From: Cupriavidus metallidurans CH34
Lineage (GTDB): Bacteria > Pseudomonadota > Gammaproteobacteria > Burkholderiales > Burkholderiaceae
NCBI RefSeq assembly: GCF_000196015.1
Contig: NC_007973.1
Span: forward strand, 3,348,001 to 3,412,000
Direction: 5' to 3'
DNA: 64,000 bases
The notes beneath the pieces are model-generated. The model did not search any database. It was not told where the DNA came from and was given only the letters and a program-made list of their open reading frames with translations. The stretch's first letter is position 1, and each line of letters begins with the position of its first letter. The position numbers and the translations under genes are program-made. Positions 42,606 to 54,143 of this stretch are shown here, piece by piece.

Positions 42606-43676
42606 TCACGATTTACCCGCCAACTGGCTGCAGATCTCGGCGACGCGCCGGGTTGCCTCCGGTTTGGCCAGGCCACGCGCAGCGCGCGCCATGTCTTTCA
42701 ATTGCGTCCGCGACAGGCCGGCGAGCGTCTTCGCCAGACCTTCCGCGGTCAGTTCGTTCTGTTGCACCAGCAACGCAGCGCCCTGCTTCGACAGGAACGT
42801 CGCATTGGTGGTCTGGTGATCGTCCACCGCATGCGGAAACGGCACGAACAGCGCTGCCACACCGGCGGCCGCCACTTCGGAAACCGTCATCGCGCCTGCG
42901 CGGCAGATGACCAGATCGGCGTCGGCGTAGGCCGCCGCCATGTCGTCGATGAATGGCACGGTATCGCCGGCCACTCCTGCTGCTGCGTAGTTCGCGCGCA
43001 GCGTATCGATCTGTTTCGCGCCGGCCTGATGCTTGACGACCGGGCGCTGCCCCTCGGGCAGCAGCGCGATTGCCTTCGGCACCACGTCGTTGAGCGCGGC
43101 CGCGCCAAGGCTGCCACCCACCACAAGCACGTGCAGCGGGCCGGCGCGATGGTCGTAGCGTGACTCCGGCGCCGGAATCTGCGCCAGTTCGGCACGCACC
43201 GGATTGCCGGTCCATTCGCTATTCGGCAACGCGTCCGGGAACGCGCAGAGCACGCGGTCCGCGACCTTCGCCAACACCTTGTTCGCCAGGCCAGCGATCG
43301 AATTCTGTTCGTGCAGCACCAGCGGGCGCCCGAGCAGCGACGCCATCATCCCTGCCGGGAAGGTGATATAGCCGCCCATGCCGAGCACCACGTCCGGCTT
43401 CACCCGACGCAGCGCGCCGATGCTCTGCCAGAACGCGCGCAGCAGGTTCAGCGGCAGCAGGAGCTTGGTCAGCAGGCCCTTGCCACGCAGTCCACCGAAC
43501 TGGATGTACTCCATCGGAATGTCGTGCTTCGGCACCAGCGTCGCTTCCATGCCCGTACGATTGCCGAGCCAGACCACGCGCCAGCCCTCGTCACGCAACG
43601 CACGCGCGACCGCCAGCCCCGGGAACACGTGGCCCCCGGTGCCGCCAGCCATCACGAGCAGCGTGCGTGCGGTCAT
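42606..43676 (-). CDS. murG: Lipid II synthase MurG
   Basis: Peripheral membrane glycosyltransferase that adds GlcNAc to lipid I. It has 356 residues. The first GTB domain loop [14 protein letters not shown] is at the N terminus, with [13 protein letters not shown] [12 protein letters not shown] and [24 protein letters not shown] in the UDP-GlcNAc site. Overlaps ftsW by 4 bp. Confidence 0.97.
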   Translation of the reverse strand: MTARTLLVMAGGTGGHVFPGLAVARALRDEGWRVVWLGNRTGMEATLVPKHDIPMEYIQFGGLRGKGLLTKLLLPLNLLRAFWQSIGALRRVKPDVVLGMGGYITFPAGMMASLLGRPLVLHEQNSIAGLANKVLAKVADRVLCAFPDALPNSEWTGNPVRAELAQIPAPESRYDHRAGPLHVLVVGGSLGAAALNDVVPKAIALLPEGQRPVVKHQAGAKQIDTLRANYAAAGVAGDTVPFIDDMAAAYADADLVICRAGAMTVSEVAAAGVAALFVPFPHAVDDHQTTNATFLSKQGAALLVQQNELTAEGLAKTLAGLSRTQLKDMARAARGLAKPEATRRVAEICSQLAGKS

Positions 43677-44914
43677 ACCTTCCCTCCGCGCATCAACACC
43701 CTGTTCTCGTAGTCAATGCGCAGGACAATCGCCAACGCCACACAGTTCATCAGGATGCCCGAGCCGCCATAGCTGACCAGTGGCAGCGTCAGGCCCTTGG
43801 TCGGCAGCAGGCCCAGGTTCACGCCCATGTTGATGAACGTTTGCCAGCCGATCCAGATGCCCATGCCCTTGGCCACCAGACCGGCGAAGGTACGGTCGAG
43901 CTGCAGCGCCGTACGGCCGATGTCGAAGCAGCGGCGGACCATCCAGTAGAACAGCACGATCATCACCAGCACACCGATGAAGCCGAATTCCTCGCCGATC
44001 ACCGCCAGGATGAAGTCAGTGTGGGCTTCCGGCAGGTAGTGCAACTTCTCGATGCTGCCGCCCAGGCCCACGCCGGTCCATTCGCCACGGCCGAAGGCGA
44101 TCAGCGAGTGTGTGAGCTGATAAGCCTTGCCGAGCGCGTTACTTTCTTCCCACGGGTTCAGGTACGCAAAGATCCGCTCGCGACGCCATGGCGATGCCGT
44201 AATCAGCAGCGCGAACGCACCCACGGCCACGCCGACCAGGCCGGCGAACAGCTTGCCGTTGATGCCACCCAGAAACAGGATGCCCATCGCCACGGCCGCG
44301 ATCACCAGGAACGCGCCCATATCGGGTTCGAGCAGTAGCAGCATCCCCACCACGACCACGGCCACCCCCATCGGGAGGAAGCCCTTCGAGACGGTCTGCA
44401 TCCACTCCTGCTTGCGCACCGTGTAGTTGGCCGCGTACAGCACCACGGCCAGCTTCATCAGTTCGGACGGCTGGAAATTCATCAGGCCAAGCGGAATCCA
44501 GCGCCGCGCGCCGTTCACGCCCTTGCCGACGAACGGCACCAGCACGATCACCAGCAGGATCAGCGCGACGATGAACAGCTTCGGCGCGTAGCGGTCCCAG
44601 ACCTTCACCGGAATCTGGAACGCCACCAGCGCCGTGGAGAGTCCGATCACCAGGCTGAACGCATGGCGCACCAGGAAATGGGCCTCGCGGTAGTTGGCGT
44701 AGCGCGGCGAGTCCGGCAGCGCGATCGATGCCGAGTAGACCATCACCAGGCCGAACGTCAGCAGTACGATCGCTACCCACAGCAGGGGCTGGTCGTACTC
44801 CATCATGCGGGAGCGTGTCGGCTTGACGCCGGACACCGCATCACGCAGGCCACCCCAGGCATTGCCGATGGTGGCGCCGATGAATCCGCTGCGCTTGACC
44901 TGCGAGTCGCTCAT
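43673..44914 (-). CDS. ftsW: Septal SEDS glycosyltransferase FtsW
   Basis: A polytopic SEDS protein that polymerises septal glycan with FtsI. It has 413 residues and about ten helices. The conserved [21 protein letters not shown] and the late [16 protein letters not shown] are intact. The neighbouring ftsI in the same cluster marks it as FtsW and not RodA. It overlaps murD and murG by 4 bp each. Confidence 0.97.
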   Translation of the reverse strand: MSDSQVKRSGFIGATIGNAWGGLRDAVSGVKPTRSRMMEYDQPLLWVAIVLLTFGLVMVYSASIALPDSPRYANYREAHFLVRHAFSLVIGLSTALVAFQIPVKVWDRYAPKLFIVALILLVIVLVPFVGKGVNGARRWIPLGLMNFQPSELMKLAVVLYAANYTVRKQEWMQTVSKGFLPMGVAVVVVGMLLLLEPDMGAFLVIAAVAMGILFLGGINGKLFAGLVGVAVGAFALLITASPWRRERIFAYLNPWEESNALGKAYQLTHSLIAFGRGEWTGVGLGGSIEKLHYLPEAHTDFILAVIGEEFGFIGVLVMIVLFYWMVRRCFDIGRTALQLDRTFAGLVAKGMGIWIGWQTFINMGVNLGLLPTKGLTLPLVSYGGSGILMNCVALAIVLRIDYENRVLMRGGKV

Positions 44915-46425
44915 GGCATGATCCCCCGGGACAAAGCCAGTTCTTCCACCGCGCCGCGGAACACCTGGGCGCGATGCACGTAGTTACGGAACATGTCGAG
45001 GCTGGCGCAAGCCGGCGACAGCAGCACCACGTCGCCCGCTTCCGCGAGGCTGGCGGATTTCTCTACCGCTTCTTCCAGCGAGCCGGCGTCGATCAGCGGT
45101 TTGCCGGTAGCCCCCAGCGCCTCGCGCAGCGCGCCCGCATCCTTGCCGATCAGCACCACGGCGCGCGCGTATTGCGCCACCGGCGCGACCAGCGGCGAGA
45201 AATCCTGGCCCTTGCCCTCGCCACCGGCGATCAGCACCACGTGCTTATCCAGCCCGCTCAGTGCAGCCACGGTGGCGCCGACGTTCGTCCCCTTGCTGTC
45301 GTCGAAGTATTCGACTTCATCGATCGTTGCCACCCATTCCACGCGGTGCGGCTCGCCACGATACTCGCGCAGGCCGTGCAGCAGCGCGTTGAGCGGCAGG
45401 TCGATCGCGCGGCACAGCGCCAGCGCGGCCATCGCGTTGGTGGCGTTGTGCATGCCGCGGATGTGCAGCGCGTCGGCCGGCATCAGGCGCTTGTGGCGTA
45501 CCGGCACGACGGCGTCGGCGGCGACATCGTCCTTCTTGCGGCGGCGCGGCTTCTGCTCGGCATCGGCTTCGGTGTCGGGCTCGGCCAGCACGAGCCATGG
45601 CATCCCGCCTTCGCGCAGCACGCCGTAGCTGCCCGGCGTCTCGGGCAGGTCAGTGCCGAACGTGACCAGCGTGGTGCCGCGGCGGGCCATGTTCATCGTC
45701 AGCGGGTCCTGCCGGTTGAGCACCTGCAGGCAGCCCTTCTCGGCCGGGCCGAAGATGCGCGCCTTGGCGGCGGCATACGCTTCCATGCTGCCGTGCCAGT
45801 CGAGGTGGTCCTGCGTGACATTGAGCACCGTGGCCGCGTGCGGCGCCAGCGAGAACGTGTATTCGAGCTGGAAGCTGGACAGTTCGAGCACCCAGACATC
45901 GGGCAACGTGGCGCTGGCGATGCAGGCCGACAGCTTGTCCAGCGCAGACGGGCTGATATTGCCTGCCACGCCCACGGTCTTGCCTGCGCGCTCGATCAGC
46001 CGGCCAGTCAGCGCGGTGGTCGTGGTCTTGCCGTTGGTACCGGTGATGGCCAGCACGCGCGGGGCGTAGCCCGACGTGGCCTCCAGGTAGCCAATCGCCT
46101 GGGCGAACAGTTCGATCTCGCCCCAGACAGGAATACTGCGTGCCTGCGCCGCCTCGAGCAGCGCCCTGGTATTGGGTTCGAGCGGGGACAGCCCGGGGCT
46201 GATCGCCACCAGACCGATATCGTCGAGCAGGTTCTCGGTGAACTGCCCGCCCATGAACTGGGCCGTGGTCAGTTCCGCCTGCAGGAAGACAAGGTTGGCG
46301 GGCGCCTCGCGTGTGTCGGCCACGCGCACGCGGCAGCCATTCAGGCCGCACCAGCGTGCCATGGCCAGCCCCGATTCACCGAGGCCAAGTACCAGCACAT
46401 GAGGTTTCTGCAACACGCCAAACAC
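44911..46425 (-). CDS. murD: UDP-N-acetylmuramoylalanine--D-glutamate ligase
   Basis: Second Mur ligase, adding D-Glu. It has 504 residues, with the ATP loop GTNGKTTTT at 129-137 and [13 protein letters not shown] typical of MurD. An insertion of about 30 charged residues (282-310, containing PRRRKKDD) makes it longer than the roughly 440-450 of enteric MurD. It overlaps ftsW by 4 bp and follows mraY by 50 bp. Confidence 0.97.
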   Translation of the reverse strand: MFGVLQKPHVLVLGLGESGLAMARWCGLNGCRVRVADTREAPANLVFLQAELTTAQFMGGQFTENLLDDIGLVAISPGLSPLEPNTRALLEAAQARSIPVWGEIELFAQAIGYLEATSGYAPRVLAITGTNGKTTTTALTGRLIERAGKTVGVAGNISPSALDKLSACIASATLPDVWVLELSSFQLEYTFSLAPHAATVLNVTQDHLDWHGSMEAYAAAKARIFGPAEKGCLQVLNRQDPLTMNMARRGTTLVTFGTDLPETPGSYGVLREGGMPWLVLAEPDTEADAEQKPRRRKKDDVAADAVVPVRHKRLMPADALHIRGMHNATNAMAALALCRAIDLPLNALLHGLREYRGEPHRVEWVATIDEVEYFDDSKGTNVGATVAALSGLDKHVVLIAGGEGKGQDFSPLVAPVAQYARAVVLIGKDAGALREALGATGKPLIDAGSLEEAVEKSASLAEAGDVVLLSPACASLDMFRNYVHRAQVFRGAVEELALSRGIMP

Positions 46426-46475
46426 TTCGTTTTCCTGCCTTGTAGAGTCCGTAGATTAAAAATTTCAGCCCGGGT

Positions 46476-47645
46476 TCAGCGCAGCTTCAGCGACGACAAC
46501 CCGATCAGCACCAGCAGCATCGTGATGATCCAGAAGCGCACCGTCACTTGTGTTTCCTTCCAGCCGCCCAGTTCGAAGTGGTGATGCAGCGGCGCCATGC
46601 GGAACAGCCGGCGGCCTTCGCCGTAGCGACGCTTCGTGAACTTGAACCACGACACCTGGAGCATCACTGACAGCGTTTCCACCACGAAGATCCCGCCCAT
46701 CACGAACAGCACGATCTCCTGGCGCACGATCACCGCTACCGTGCCCAGCGCCCCGCCCAGCGCCAGCGCGCCAACGTCGCCCATGAACACGCGTGCCGGG
46801 TGGGCGTTGAACCAGAGGAACGCCAGTCCCGCGCCGGCCATCGCCGAGCAGAAGATCAGCAGCTCGCCCGCGCCGGGAATGTGCGGGAACAGCAGGTACT
46901 TGCTGTAGACCGCATTGCCCATCACATAGGCAAACACGCCAAGGCCGCCGCCCACCAGCACCACGGGCATGATCACGAGGCCGTCCAGACCGTCGGTCAG
47001 GTTCACCGCGTTGCTCGAGCCAACGATCACCAGATAGGTCAGCACGATGAAACCGGTCACGCCGAGCGGGTAGCTCACTTCCTTGAAGAAGGGCACGATC
47101 AGGTTCATCTTGTACGGCACGTCGGCGAACATGCCGCCCTCGATCCAGCTCAGGAACAGACTCCAGATGCGCACGTTGCTGGCCTCGGACACCGAGAACG
47201 CCAGATACACGGCGGCAACCAGACCGATCAGCGTCTGCCAGAAGAATTTCTCGCGGCTCGACATGCCGCGCGGATCGCGATAGACCACCTTGCGGTAGTC
47301 ATCGACCCAGCCAATCGCGCCATAGCCCAGCGTCACGAGCAGCACAACCCAGATGAAGCGGTTGCCCCAGTCACACCAGAGCAACGTCGAGATCGCGATC
47401 GAGATCAGCACCAGCACGCCACCCATGGTCGGCGTGCCGGCCTTCACCAGGTGCGTCTGGGGGCCGATCGTGCGCACGGCCTGACCGATCTTCAGTTCGG
47501 TAAGGCGGCGAATCACCCACGGCCCGAAACCCAGGCCGATCACCAGCGCGGTGACGTTGGCCATCACCGCGCGGAAAGTCAGATAGTTGACGACCCGCAG
47601 GAAGCTGTAGTCGTTCTGCAGCCACTGGGCCAGTGTCAATAACAT
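46476..47645 (-). CDS. mraY: Phospho-N-acetylmuramoyl-pentapeptide transferase MraY
   Basis: Membrane enzyme that makes lipid I. It has 389 residues and ten helices. The signature [12 protein letters not shown] and the catalytic [12 protein letters not shown] segment are present, and the C-terminal [12 protein letters not shown] is a hallmark of the family. It is 15 bp after murF. Confidence 0.97.
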   Translation of the reverse strand: MLLTLAQWLQNDYSFLRVVNYLTFRAVMANVTALVIGLGFGPWVIRRLTELKIGQAVRTIGPQTHLVKAGTPTMGGVLVLISIAISTLLWCDWGNRFIWVVLLVTLGYGAIGWVDDYRKVVYRDPRGMSSREKFFWQTLIGLVAAVYLAFSVSEASNVRIWSLFLSWIEGGMFADVPYKMNLIVPFFKEVSYPLGVTGFIVLTYLVIVGSSNAVNLTDGLDGLVIMPVVLVGGGLGVFAYVMGNAVYSKYLLFPHIPGAGELLIFCSAMAGAGLAFLWFNAHPARVFMGDVGALALGGALGTVAVIVRQEIVLFVMGGIFVVETLSVMLQVSWFKFTKRRYGEGRRLFRMAPLHHHFELGGWKETQVTVRFWIITMLLVLIGLSSLKLR

Positions 47646-47660
47646 CGTTGGTCTGTTTCG

Positions 47661-49061
47661 TTAATGAGCGGAAGGTGATGCGACAAGCGCATCGACCATC
47701 CGTTCCATGCGCATGAAGCGCGATCCCTTCACCAGCACGGCCGCTGCATTGGCCACCGTGCCCTCCTTGTCTGCCTCCAGCGCCTGCGCCAGGTCTTCCG
47801 CGCGAGCGAAATACCGTGCGCCACCGCCATATGCCTGCACCGCGTGCGGTGCGAGTTCGCCTGTTGCCCAGAGCGCGTCGATGCCGCGCTCGCGCGCGTA
47901 CGCACCGATCTCGGTGTGGAACATCGGACCCTGATCCCCTACCTCGCCCATATCGCCCAGCACCAGCAGGCGCGGGGTCGCGAATCCGGCCAGCACGTCG
48001 ATTGCAGCACGCATCGAATCCGGGTTGGCGTTGTACGTGTCGTCGATAACGACGGTGCCCGCCGGGGTGTGCTTCACCTGCAGGCGGCCCTTCACGGCGG
48101 TGAAGCCGGCGATGCCCGCCTGGATTGCCGCCACATCGACGCCTGCGGCCAGCGCGCACGCCGTAGCCGCCAGCGCGTTGCGCACGTTGTGCACACCCAG
48201 CACATGCAGGCGCAGCGTGAAGCGCCGGTCCGGCGCGGTCACATCCAGCACCTGCACGCCATTCTCCAGCGACACCGTAGCCCGTACGTCGGCCGAAGCA
48301 TCGGTCCCAAACGACAGCACCTTCCGTGTGCCAGCGGCCTGGCGCCAGATGGCCGCATAGGCGCCACCGCTTTCGGCATCGACCGGAAACACGGCCACGC
48401 CATCGGCGGGCAGCGCGGCGATGGCGCTGGCGTGTTCATGCGCCACGGCCTCCACGCTGACCATGAACTCCTGGTGCTCGCGCTGGGCGTTGGTGACCAC
48501 CGCCACGGTCGGCTGGGCGATGCCGGCCAGGTAGATCGTCTCACCCGGGTGATTCATGCCCAGCTCGAGCACGGCCAGCTTGTGATGCGCGCGCAGGCGC
48601 AGCACGGTCAGTGGCAGGCCGATGTCGTTGTTCAGGTTGCCACCCGTTGCCAGACGATCGCCTTCACCCACGGCCGCGGCAAAGATCGCCGCGATCATTT
48701 CCTTGACCGTGGTCTTGCCATTGCTGCCGGTCACGGCCACCGTCGGCGGCGTGAACGTGCGGCGCCAACCCGTGGCCAACTGGCCGAGGCCGGTGCGCGT
48801 GTCGGGCACGATCAGCGCCGGCACGTCGACGTCGACCTTGCGGCTCACCATCACCGCGGCGGCGCCGCGCGCGACCACATCGGCCAGAAAATCGTGGGCG
48901 TCGAAACGCTCACCCTTGAGCGCGACGAACAGGTCGCCGGGCTCGACGGTACGGCTGTCGGTATGCACGCGCGAAAACGAGCACGTAGCATCTCCGGAAA
49001 TACTTGCGCCGGCAATCCAGCCAGCGGCTTGCTGCAAAGTCGTCATCGGTTGGCGGTTCAT
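47661..49061 (-). CDS. murF: UDP-MurNAc-tripeptide--D-Ala-D-Ala ligase MurF
   Basis: Last cytoplasmic Mur ligase, adding D-Ala-D-Ala. It has 466 residues, with the ATP loop GSNGKTTVK at 112-120 and LGDMGEVGDQGPMFH typical of MurF. Overlaps murE by 4 bp. Confidence 0.96.
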   Translation of the reverse strand: MNRQPMTTLQQAAGWIAGASISGDATCSFSRVHTDSRTVEPGDLFVALKGERFDAHDFLADVVARGAAAVMVSRKVDVDVPALIVPDTRTGLGQLATGWRRTFTPPTVAVTGSNGKTTVKEMIAAIFAAAVGEGDRLATGGNLNNDIGLPLTVLRLRAHHKLAVLELGMNHPGETIYLAGIAQPTVAVVTNAQREHQEFMVSVEAVAHEHASAIAALPADGVAVFPVDAESGGAYAAIWRQAAGTRKVLSFGTDASADVRATVSLENGVQVLDVTAPDRRFTLRLHVLGVHNVRNALAATACALAAGVDVAAIQAGIAGFTAVKGRLQVKHTPAGTVVIDDTYNANPDSMRAAIDVLAGFATPRLLVLGDMGEVGDQGPMFHTEIGAYARERGIDALWATGELAPHAVQAYGGGARYFARAEDLAQALEADKEGTVANAAAVLVKGSRFMRMERMVDALVASPSAH

Positions 49062-50605
49062 GCCGACACCCCCCGCGCGCCCAGGGTCAGACGCACGTGC
49101 TCGCGGTCAGAGAACGGGCGCTTGCGACCCTGGATCTCCTGCGTGGCTTCGTGGCCCTTGCCGGCCACGAGCACCACGTCGGCCGGGGCGGCATGTTTGA
49201 TGGCGTAGAGAATGGCGGCGGCGCGGTCCTCGATCAGCGCGGCGCGGGCACGGTCGCTCATGCCGTCGGCGATCGCTTCAAGGATCTCGCGCGGATCTTC
49301 GCTGCGCGGGTTGTCACTGGTCAGCACCACTTCATCGGCCAGGCGCTCGGCCACACCGCCCATCAGCGGGCGCTTGGTGGCGTCGCGATCCCCGCCGCAG
49401 CCGAACACGCACCATAGCTTGCCCTGACGCGCCTGGGCCACGGGCCGCAGCGCGGTCAGCGTCTGGACCAGCGCATCGGGCGTATGGGCGTAGTCGACCA
49501 CGGCCAGCGGGGCATCGTGGCCGCCGAACAATTCCATGCGGCCATCGACCGGCGTCAGGCGGCGCAGCGCATCGATGGCGGCATCCCAGGTCACGCCCTG
49601 CGCTAGCGCGGCGCCGAGCACGGCCAGCAGATTGCTGACGTTGAATGCTCCGATCATCGGCGTGGTCACGTCCGCGGTGCCGAAACTGCCGTCGACGTGG
49701 AACGCCGTGCCGGCGCCAGTGGCCCGCACGCCAGTCGCGCGCAGCCACTGGCCGCGTGCCACCGAAGCGCCGGCCTTGCCGTCGATGCCGTATTCAATGA
49801 CTTGCGGGGCACTCACGGCCACCGCGTTGCTGGCTAGCAGGCGCTGGCCCATGCCATCGTCGCGATTGATCACCGCCGCCTTGAGGCCGTCCCACGCAAA
49901 CAGGCGCGCCTTGGCTGCCTCGTACTCGGCCATCGTGCCGTGGTAGTCGAGGTGGTCCTGGGTCAGGTTGGTCAGCACGGCAACGGCAAACCCGGTGCCG
50001 GCCACGCGGCCCTGCTCCAGCCCATGCGAGGAAACTTCCATCGCCACGGCGCGCGCGCCGGCGTCGTGCAGTTCGGCCAGGCTGGCCTGCAACTGCACGG
50101 CGTCCGGCGTGGTGAAGCCGGTGAGCTTGAGCGCATCGGGGAAGCCCGAGCCGAGGGTGCCGATCGTCGCGCATCGCGTGCCTGCCATCTGCAGCAGGCG
50201 TGCCAGCCATTGCGAGCACGAGGTCTTGCCGTTGGTGCCCGTGACGCCGGCGATCGTCAGATTGCACGCAGCGATGCCGTACCAGCCAGCCGCGATGGGG
50301 CCTGCCAGTTCGTGCAGGTGAGACACTGCCAGATGCGGCACGCGATCGTCATGGGGCCATGCGAAGTTGTCAGCCTCGTAGACAATGGCCGACGCGCCGG
50401 CAGCGATCGCCTTGTCGATATGCGGACGACCATCGGTAGCCAGACGCTCGTTGCCCAGCACATAGGCGAAGAACACGTCGCCCGGTTGCAGGCGGCGCGT
50501 ATCGCCGGTCAACTGCGCGTTTTCCGGGGCGTGCGTACGCAGCCAGGCCAGCGCGTTGCTGGCCTGGGCGGAGACTTCGAGCGGAAGCAGCGGCTGGCGC
50601 GTCAT
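49058..50605 (-). CDS. murE: UDP-MurNAc-L-Ala-D-Glu--meso-diaminopimelate ligase MurE
   Basis: Third Mur ligase. From the ATG that overlaps the ftsI stop as ATGA it has 515 residues (a start at 50620 would add five). The ATP loop GTNGKTS is at 123-129. The DNPRSEDP motif near the C terminus fits meso-diaminopimelate and not lysine as substrate. Overlaps murF by 4 bp. Confidence 0.97.
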   Translation of the reverse strand: MTRQPLLPLEVSAQASNALAWLRTHAPENAQLTGDTRRLQPGDVFFAYVLGNERLATDGRPHIDKAIAAGASAIVYEADNFAWPHDDRVPHLAVSHLHELAGPIAAGWYGIAACNLTIAGVTGTNGKTSCSQWLARLLQMAGTRCATIGTLGSGFPDALKLTGFTTPDAVQLQASLAELHDAGARAVAMEVSSHGLEQGRVAGTGFAVAVLTNLTQDHLDYHGTMAEYEAAKARLFAWDGLKAAVINRDDGMGQRLLASNAVAVSAPQVIEYGIDGKAGASVARGQWLRATGVRATGAGTAFHVDGSFGTADVTTPMIGAFNVSNLLAVLGAALAQGVTWDAAIDALRRLTPVDGRMELFGGHDAPLAVVDYAHTPDALVQTLTALRPVAQARQGKLWCVFGCGGDRDATKRPLMGGVAERLADEVVLTSDNPRSEDPREILEAIADGMSDRARAALIEDRAAAILYAIKHAAPADVVLVAGKGHEATQEIQGRKRPFSDREHVRLTLGARGVSA

Positions 50606-52419
50606 TGGGTCGCGCTCCATGGTTCGCTCTCAGGCACCTTGTCGGTGACCATCAACTGCCGGATCGGCGAGTCGGGCTGGACATTCAGCGCGCGCAGAGC
50701 GCCGCCGGTGATGGCCGAGAAGACCGGGCCGGCGACCGCGCCACCGTAGTGGCTGCCGGAGGTCGGCTCGTCCACGCTGACGGCCACGATCACGCGCGGG
50801 TTCGACATCGGGGCCAGGCCGATGAACGAGGCGCGGTACTTGCTGCGGTCGTAGCCGCGGCCTACGTGCTTGTATGCAGTGCCGGTCTTGCCGCCGACGC
50901 GGTAGCCCATCACCTGGGCCTCGGGCGCGGTACCGCCGGGCGCTGTCACGGTTTCGAGCATGCCGCGCACCTGGCGGGCAACCTGGGGCGACAGGATGCG
51001 TTCGCCGTCTGTCGGGCCGTTGGTCTTGAAGATCGACACGGGAATCAGCTCGCCATCGTGCGCGAAGATCGTATAGGCGTGCGCGATCTGGAACAGCGAC
51101 ACCGAGAGGCCATAGCCATAGGACATCGTCGCCTGCTCGATCGGCCGCCAGCTCTTCCACGGCCGCACGCGACCCGCCACGGCACCCGGGAAGCCGATCT
51201 TCGGCGCCTGGCCCAGGCCGACGCTGGTAAACATGTCCCACATCTCCTGCGGCTTCATCATCATCGCGATCTTCGTCGTGCCGATGTTGCTCGACTTCTG
51301 GATCACACCGCCCACCGTGAGCGTGCCGTAGTTGTGGGTATCGGAGATCGTCGCGCCTTCGAAGTTGAACTTGCCGGTCGTCACGATGGTCGTCGACGGC
51401 GTCACGCGGCCAAGCTGCAGCGCCAGCCCGATCGAAATCGGCTTCATCATCGAGCCGGGCTCGAAGGTATCGGTCAGCACGCGGTTGCGAAGCTGCTCGC
51501 CCGACAGGCGGCTGCGGTCGTTCGGGTTGTAGGTCGGCCAGTTGGCCAGCGCCAGCACCTCGCCGGTCTGCGCATCGAGCACCACGGCGCTGGCGGCCTT
51601 TGCCTTGCTACGCTCGACCACGGCCTTGACCTCGTTGTAGGCCAGGTACTGGATCTTGGCGTCGATCGACAGCTGCATGTCCTCGCCGTCGCGCGGGGTC
51701 TTCAGGATGCCGACGTCTTCCACCACGCGGCCCAGGCGATCCTTGATCACCTGACGCGCGCCGGGACGGCCTGCCAGCACGCTTTCACGCGCCAGTTCCA
51801 CACCTTCCTGCCCCTTGTCCTCGACGTTGGTGAAGCCGACGATATGCGCCATCGCCTCGCCTTCGGGATAGAAGCGCTTGTATTCGCGAGTCTGGTGAAC
51901 GCCATCGATCTTGAGCGCGGCGATCTTGTCGGCCGCATCGGGCAGCACCTGGCGCTTCAGGTAGACGAAGCTCTTGTCCTCGTTGAACTTGGCGCGCAGT
52001 TCCTTTTCGGACATGTCCAGCAGCTTGGCCAATTGGCGCATGCGCTGCGGATCGAGATCGTTCGGCACGTCCTCGGGCACGGCCCAGATCGCCTTGACCG
52101 GCAGGCTGGTGGCCAGCACCAGGCCGTTGCGATCCAGGATCTTGCCGCGCGTGGCGGGCAGCTCCAGCGTGCGCTGGAAGCGCTTCTTGCCCTCCATCTC
52201 GTAGAACTGGTTGCCCGGGCCCTGAATCCACATCGCGCGCGCGGCCAGCGCCAGGAACGCGGCGAACATCAGGAACACCACGAACTTCGAGCGCCACATC
52301 GGCAGGCGCAGACCCAGCACCGGGCTGGCGGAGAACTGGCCGGTGCGCGGACGGGCTGCCTCGCCGCGCGACTTGTTGCCGGCGCGGGCGCGGTTCATGG
52401 TTGGCCGGGCCATGCTCAT
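50602..52419 (-). CDS. ftsI: Septal transpeptidase FtsI (PBP3)
   Basis: A bitopic penicillin-binding protein that cross-links septal peptidoglycan. It has 605 residues: a short cytoplasmic tail, a helix (about 45-63), a pedestal domain and a transpeptidase domain with active Ser323 in SMMK, SSN at 376-378 and KTG at 511-513. The start overlaps the ftsL stop by 4 bp. Another ATG at residue 3 is possible. Confidence 0.97.
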   Translation of the reverse strand: MSMARPTMNRARAGNKSRGEAARPRTGQFSASPVLGLRLPMWRSKFVVFLMFAAFLALAARAMWIQGPGNQFYEMEGKKRFQRTLELPATRGKILDRNGLVLATSLPVKAIWAVPEDVPNDLDPQRMRQLAKLLDMSEKELRAKFNEDKSFVYLKRQVLPDAADKIAALKIDGVHQTREYKRFYPEGEAMAHIVGFTNVEDKGQEGVELARESVLAGRPGARQVIKDRLGRVVEDVGILKTPRDGEDMQLSIDAKIQYLAYNEVKAVVERSKAKAASAVVLDAQTGEVLALANWPTYNPNDRSRLSGEQLRNRVLTDTFEPGSMMKPISIGLALQLGRVTPSTTIVTTGKFNFEGATISDTHNYGTLTVGGVIQKSSNIGTTKIAMMMKPQEMWDMFTSVGLGQAPKIGFPGAVAGRVRPWKSWRPIEQATMSYGYGLSVSLFQIAHAYTIFAHDGELIPVSIFKTNGPTDGERILSPQVARQVRGMLETVTAPGGTAPEAQVMGYRVGGKTGTAYKHVGRGYDRSKYRASFIGLAPMSNPRVIVAVSVDEPTSGSHYGGAVAGPVFSAITGGALRALNVQPDSPIRQLMVTDKVPESEPWSATQ

Positions 52420-52733
52420 TTGGCTGCCCCCTCTGCGGGTTGTTCGGCATCCGGCGGCGTCGATGGCAGCACCACGCCTTGCAGATACTGGGTACGACCG
52501 GCCACCGCCGGCGACATCTTGAGCTGCGTGCGCGCGGCCTCGGCAATGCGCGCGCTCTTGCTGAGCGAGCTTTGCTGGTACTGCAGACGCGACCAGTCGA
52601 TATCGAGCTGCTTCTCCTCCGACTGCGCGCGTTCGAGTGCCACGAACAGCGTGCGTGCCTGATGCTGCGCGCTGACCAGCGACAGCGCGCAGAACAACAG
52701 GGCGGCAAGGAGGAAGAAGGTCAGGCGGTTCAT
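52416..52733 (-). CDS. ftsL: Divisome protein FtsL
   Basis: A small bitopic protein of 105 residues: an N-terminal helix (about 3-20) and a coiled coil (25-60) that pairs with FtsB. The divergent sequence is normal for FtsL; its identity rests on size, topology and its place between rsmH and ftsI. 4-bp overlaps on both sides. Confidence 0.92.
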   Translation of the reverse strand: MNRLTFFLLAALLFCALSLVSAQHQARTLFVALERAQSEEKQLDIDWSRLQYQQSSLSKSARIAEAARTQLKMSPAVAGRTQYLQGVVLPSTPPDAEQPAEGAAK

Positions 52734-53707
52734 GCCGACTGCTCTCCGAGTTTTTCGGCCACGCGCATCACCGCGGAACGGGCGCGCGGGTTGCCGGCCA
52801 CCTCTTCGGCGCCCGGCTTGAATCGGCCCAGCAGTTTCATCGTCGGCTGCGGCAGGTCAGCCGCGCGCAACGGTGCGCGGCGCAGGGCCGGATCGGCATC
52901 CCGCTCGGGGCGGGCGTGCGCCTGCATGAACCGTTTGACGATACGGTCCTCGAGCGAGTGAAAGCTGATCACCACGAGGCGACCCCCGACCTGAAGCAGT
53001 TCGTACGCCGCCTTCAGACCTCTTTCGAGGTCCTCAAGCTCTTGATTGATGTAAATCCGTAAAGCTTGAAAGGTGCGGGTCGCAGGGTCCTGGCCCTTCT
53101 CGCGTGTTTTGACGGCTTTCGCCACGAGCGCGGCAAGGTCTGAAGTAGTGGCGAGTGCTCCGCCATCGCCGGATTCGCGCCGGCGAGCAACAATCGCCTT
53201 TGCAATCTGTAGAGCAAACCGTTCTTCCCCATAGTCTCGTATCACCCTGGCAATGTCCTGCTCGTCCGCTTGTGCAAGCCACTCGGCGGCGGTAATGCCG
53301 CGCGTGGTGTCCATGCGCATGTCCAGCGGGCCCTCGAAACGAAAGGAAAACCCCCTCGCTGCCTCGTCGATCTGGGGCGAGCTGATTCCCAGGTCGAGCA
53401 GCACGCCAGCCACCGGGCCACGGCCGGCCAGCCGATCGCCCATTTCCGCAAAGCTCGCGTGCTCAATGGAGAAGCGGGCATCCTTGATGGTGCCCGCTTC
53501 TGCGATTGCTGCCGGATCCTTGTCGAAGGCGACCAGGGTGCCGGCCGGCCCCAGCCGGGCCAGTACTGCCCGGCTGTGCCCCCCTCTGCCGAAGGTGCCG
53601 TCCACATAGGCGCCGTCGGGCCGCCAGACGAGCGCATCGACGGCCTCGTCCAGCAACACGGTGCGATGGCGCAGGGTGGTGGTCCCCGGCGATTCGGTAG
53701 GGCTCAT
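52730..53707 (-). CDS. rsmH: 16S rRNA m4C1402 methyltransferase RsmH
   Basis: Methylates N4 of C1402 in 16S rRNA. It has 325 residues, with the SAM motif [16 protein letters not shown] near the N terminus, [12 protein letters not shown] and a C-terminal [17 protein letters not shown]. Formerly MraW. It is 7 bp after mraZ and overlaps ftsL by 4 bp. Confidence 0.97.
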   Translation of the reverse strand: MSPTESPGTTTLRHRTVLLDEAVDALVWRPDGAYVDGTFGRGGHSRAVLARLGPAGTLVAFDKDPAAIAEAGTIKDARFSIEHASFAEMGDRLAGRGPVAGVLLDLGISSPQIDEAARGFSFRFEGPLDMRMDTTRGITAAEWLAQADEQDIARVIRDYGEERFALQIAKAIVARRRESGDGGALATTSDLAALVAKAVKTREKGQDPATRTFQALRIYINQELEDLERGLKAAYELLQVGGRLVVISFHSLEDRIVKRFMQAHARPERDADPALRRAPLRAADLPQPTMKLLGRFKPGAEEVAGNPRARSAVMRVAEKLGEQSA

Positions 53708-53714
53708 GACCTCT

Positions 53715-54143
53715 TCAGAAGGAGAAATTCTTCAATGCTTCCGGCATGCCTTGCGCCATCGCTGCCTGTTCCTTGGCGGCGTAGGTCGCGGCATCCCAAA
53801 CTTCGAAGTGGCTGCCCATGCCGAGCAGCATCACTTCCTTGTCGAGCATGGCGGCACTGCGCAATTCCGGTGCTATCAGCACGCGGCCTGCGCCGTCCAT
53901 ATCCACGTCGGCGGCGTTACCGAGGAAAATCCGCTTCCACCAATGGGCATCCATCGGCAGCGCCGCGATGCGGCCTCGGAAAACCTCCCACTCAGGGCGG
54001 GGAAAGAGCAACAGGCATCCGTCCGGGTGCTTGGTCAGCGTAACCCGGCCCTCGGCCTGTGTTTGCAGCGCTTCGCGGTGCCTGGCCGGAATGGACATCC
54101 GGCCCTTGGCATCAAGCGAAAGCGCCGATGCTCCCTGAAACAA
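53715..54143 (-). CDS. mraZ: MraZ transcriptional regulator
   Basis: First gene of the dcw cluster, a SpoVT/AbrB-type DNA-binding protein that represses its own operon in E. coli. Starting at TTG (54143) it reads [22 protein letters not shown] and has 142 residues, the standard length, with an AGGGGGG ribosome site 5-6 bp upstream. An ATG at 54170 would add nine unusual residues. It has two tandem copies of the double-psi half (DxKGR near 11-15, DGAGRVLI near 83-92). Confidence 0.92.
   Translation of the reverse strand: MFQGASALSLDAKGRMSIPARHREALQTQAEGRVTLTKHPDGCLLLFPRPEWEVFRGRIAALPMDAHWWKRIFLGNAADVDMDGAGRVLIAPELRSAAMLDKEVMLLGMGSHFEVWDAATYAAKEQAAMAQGMPEALKNFSF

Noticed and set aside
50605..52662. 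685-codon plus frame opposite ftsI
   Set aside because: It is a shadow of FtsI, whose three catalytic motifs are intact.
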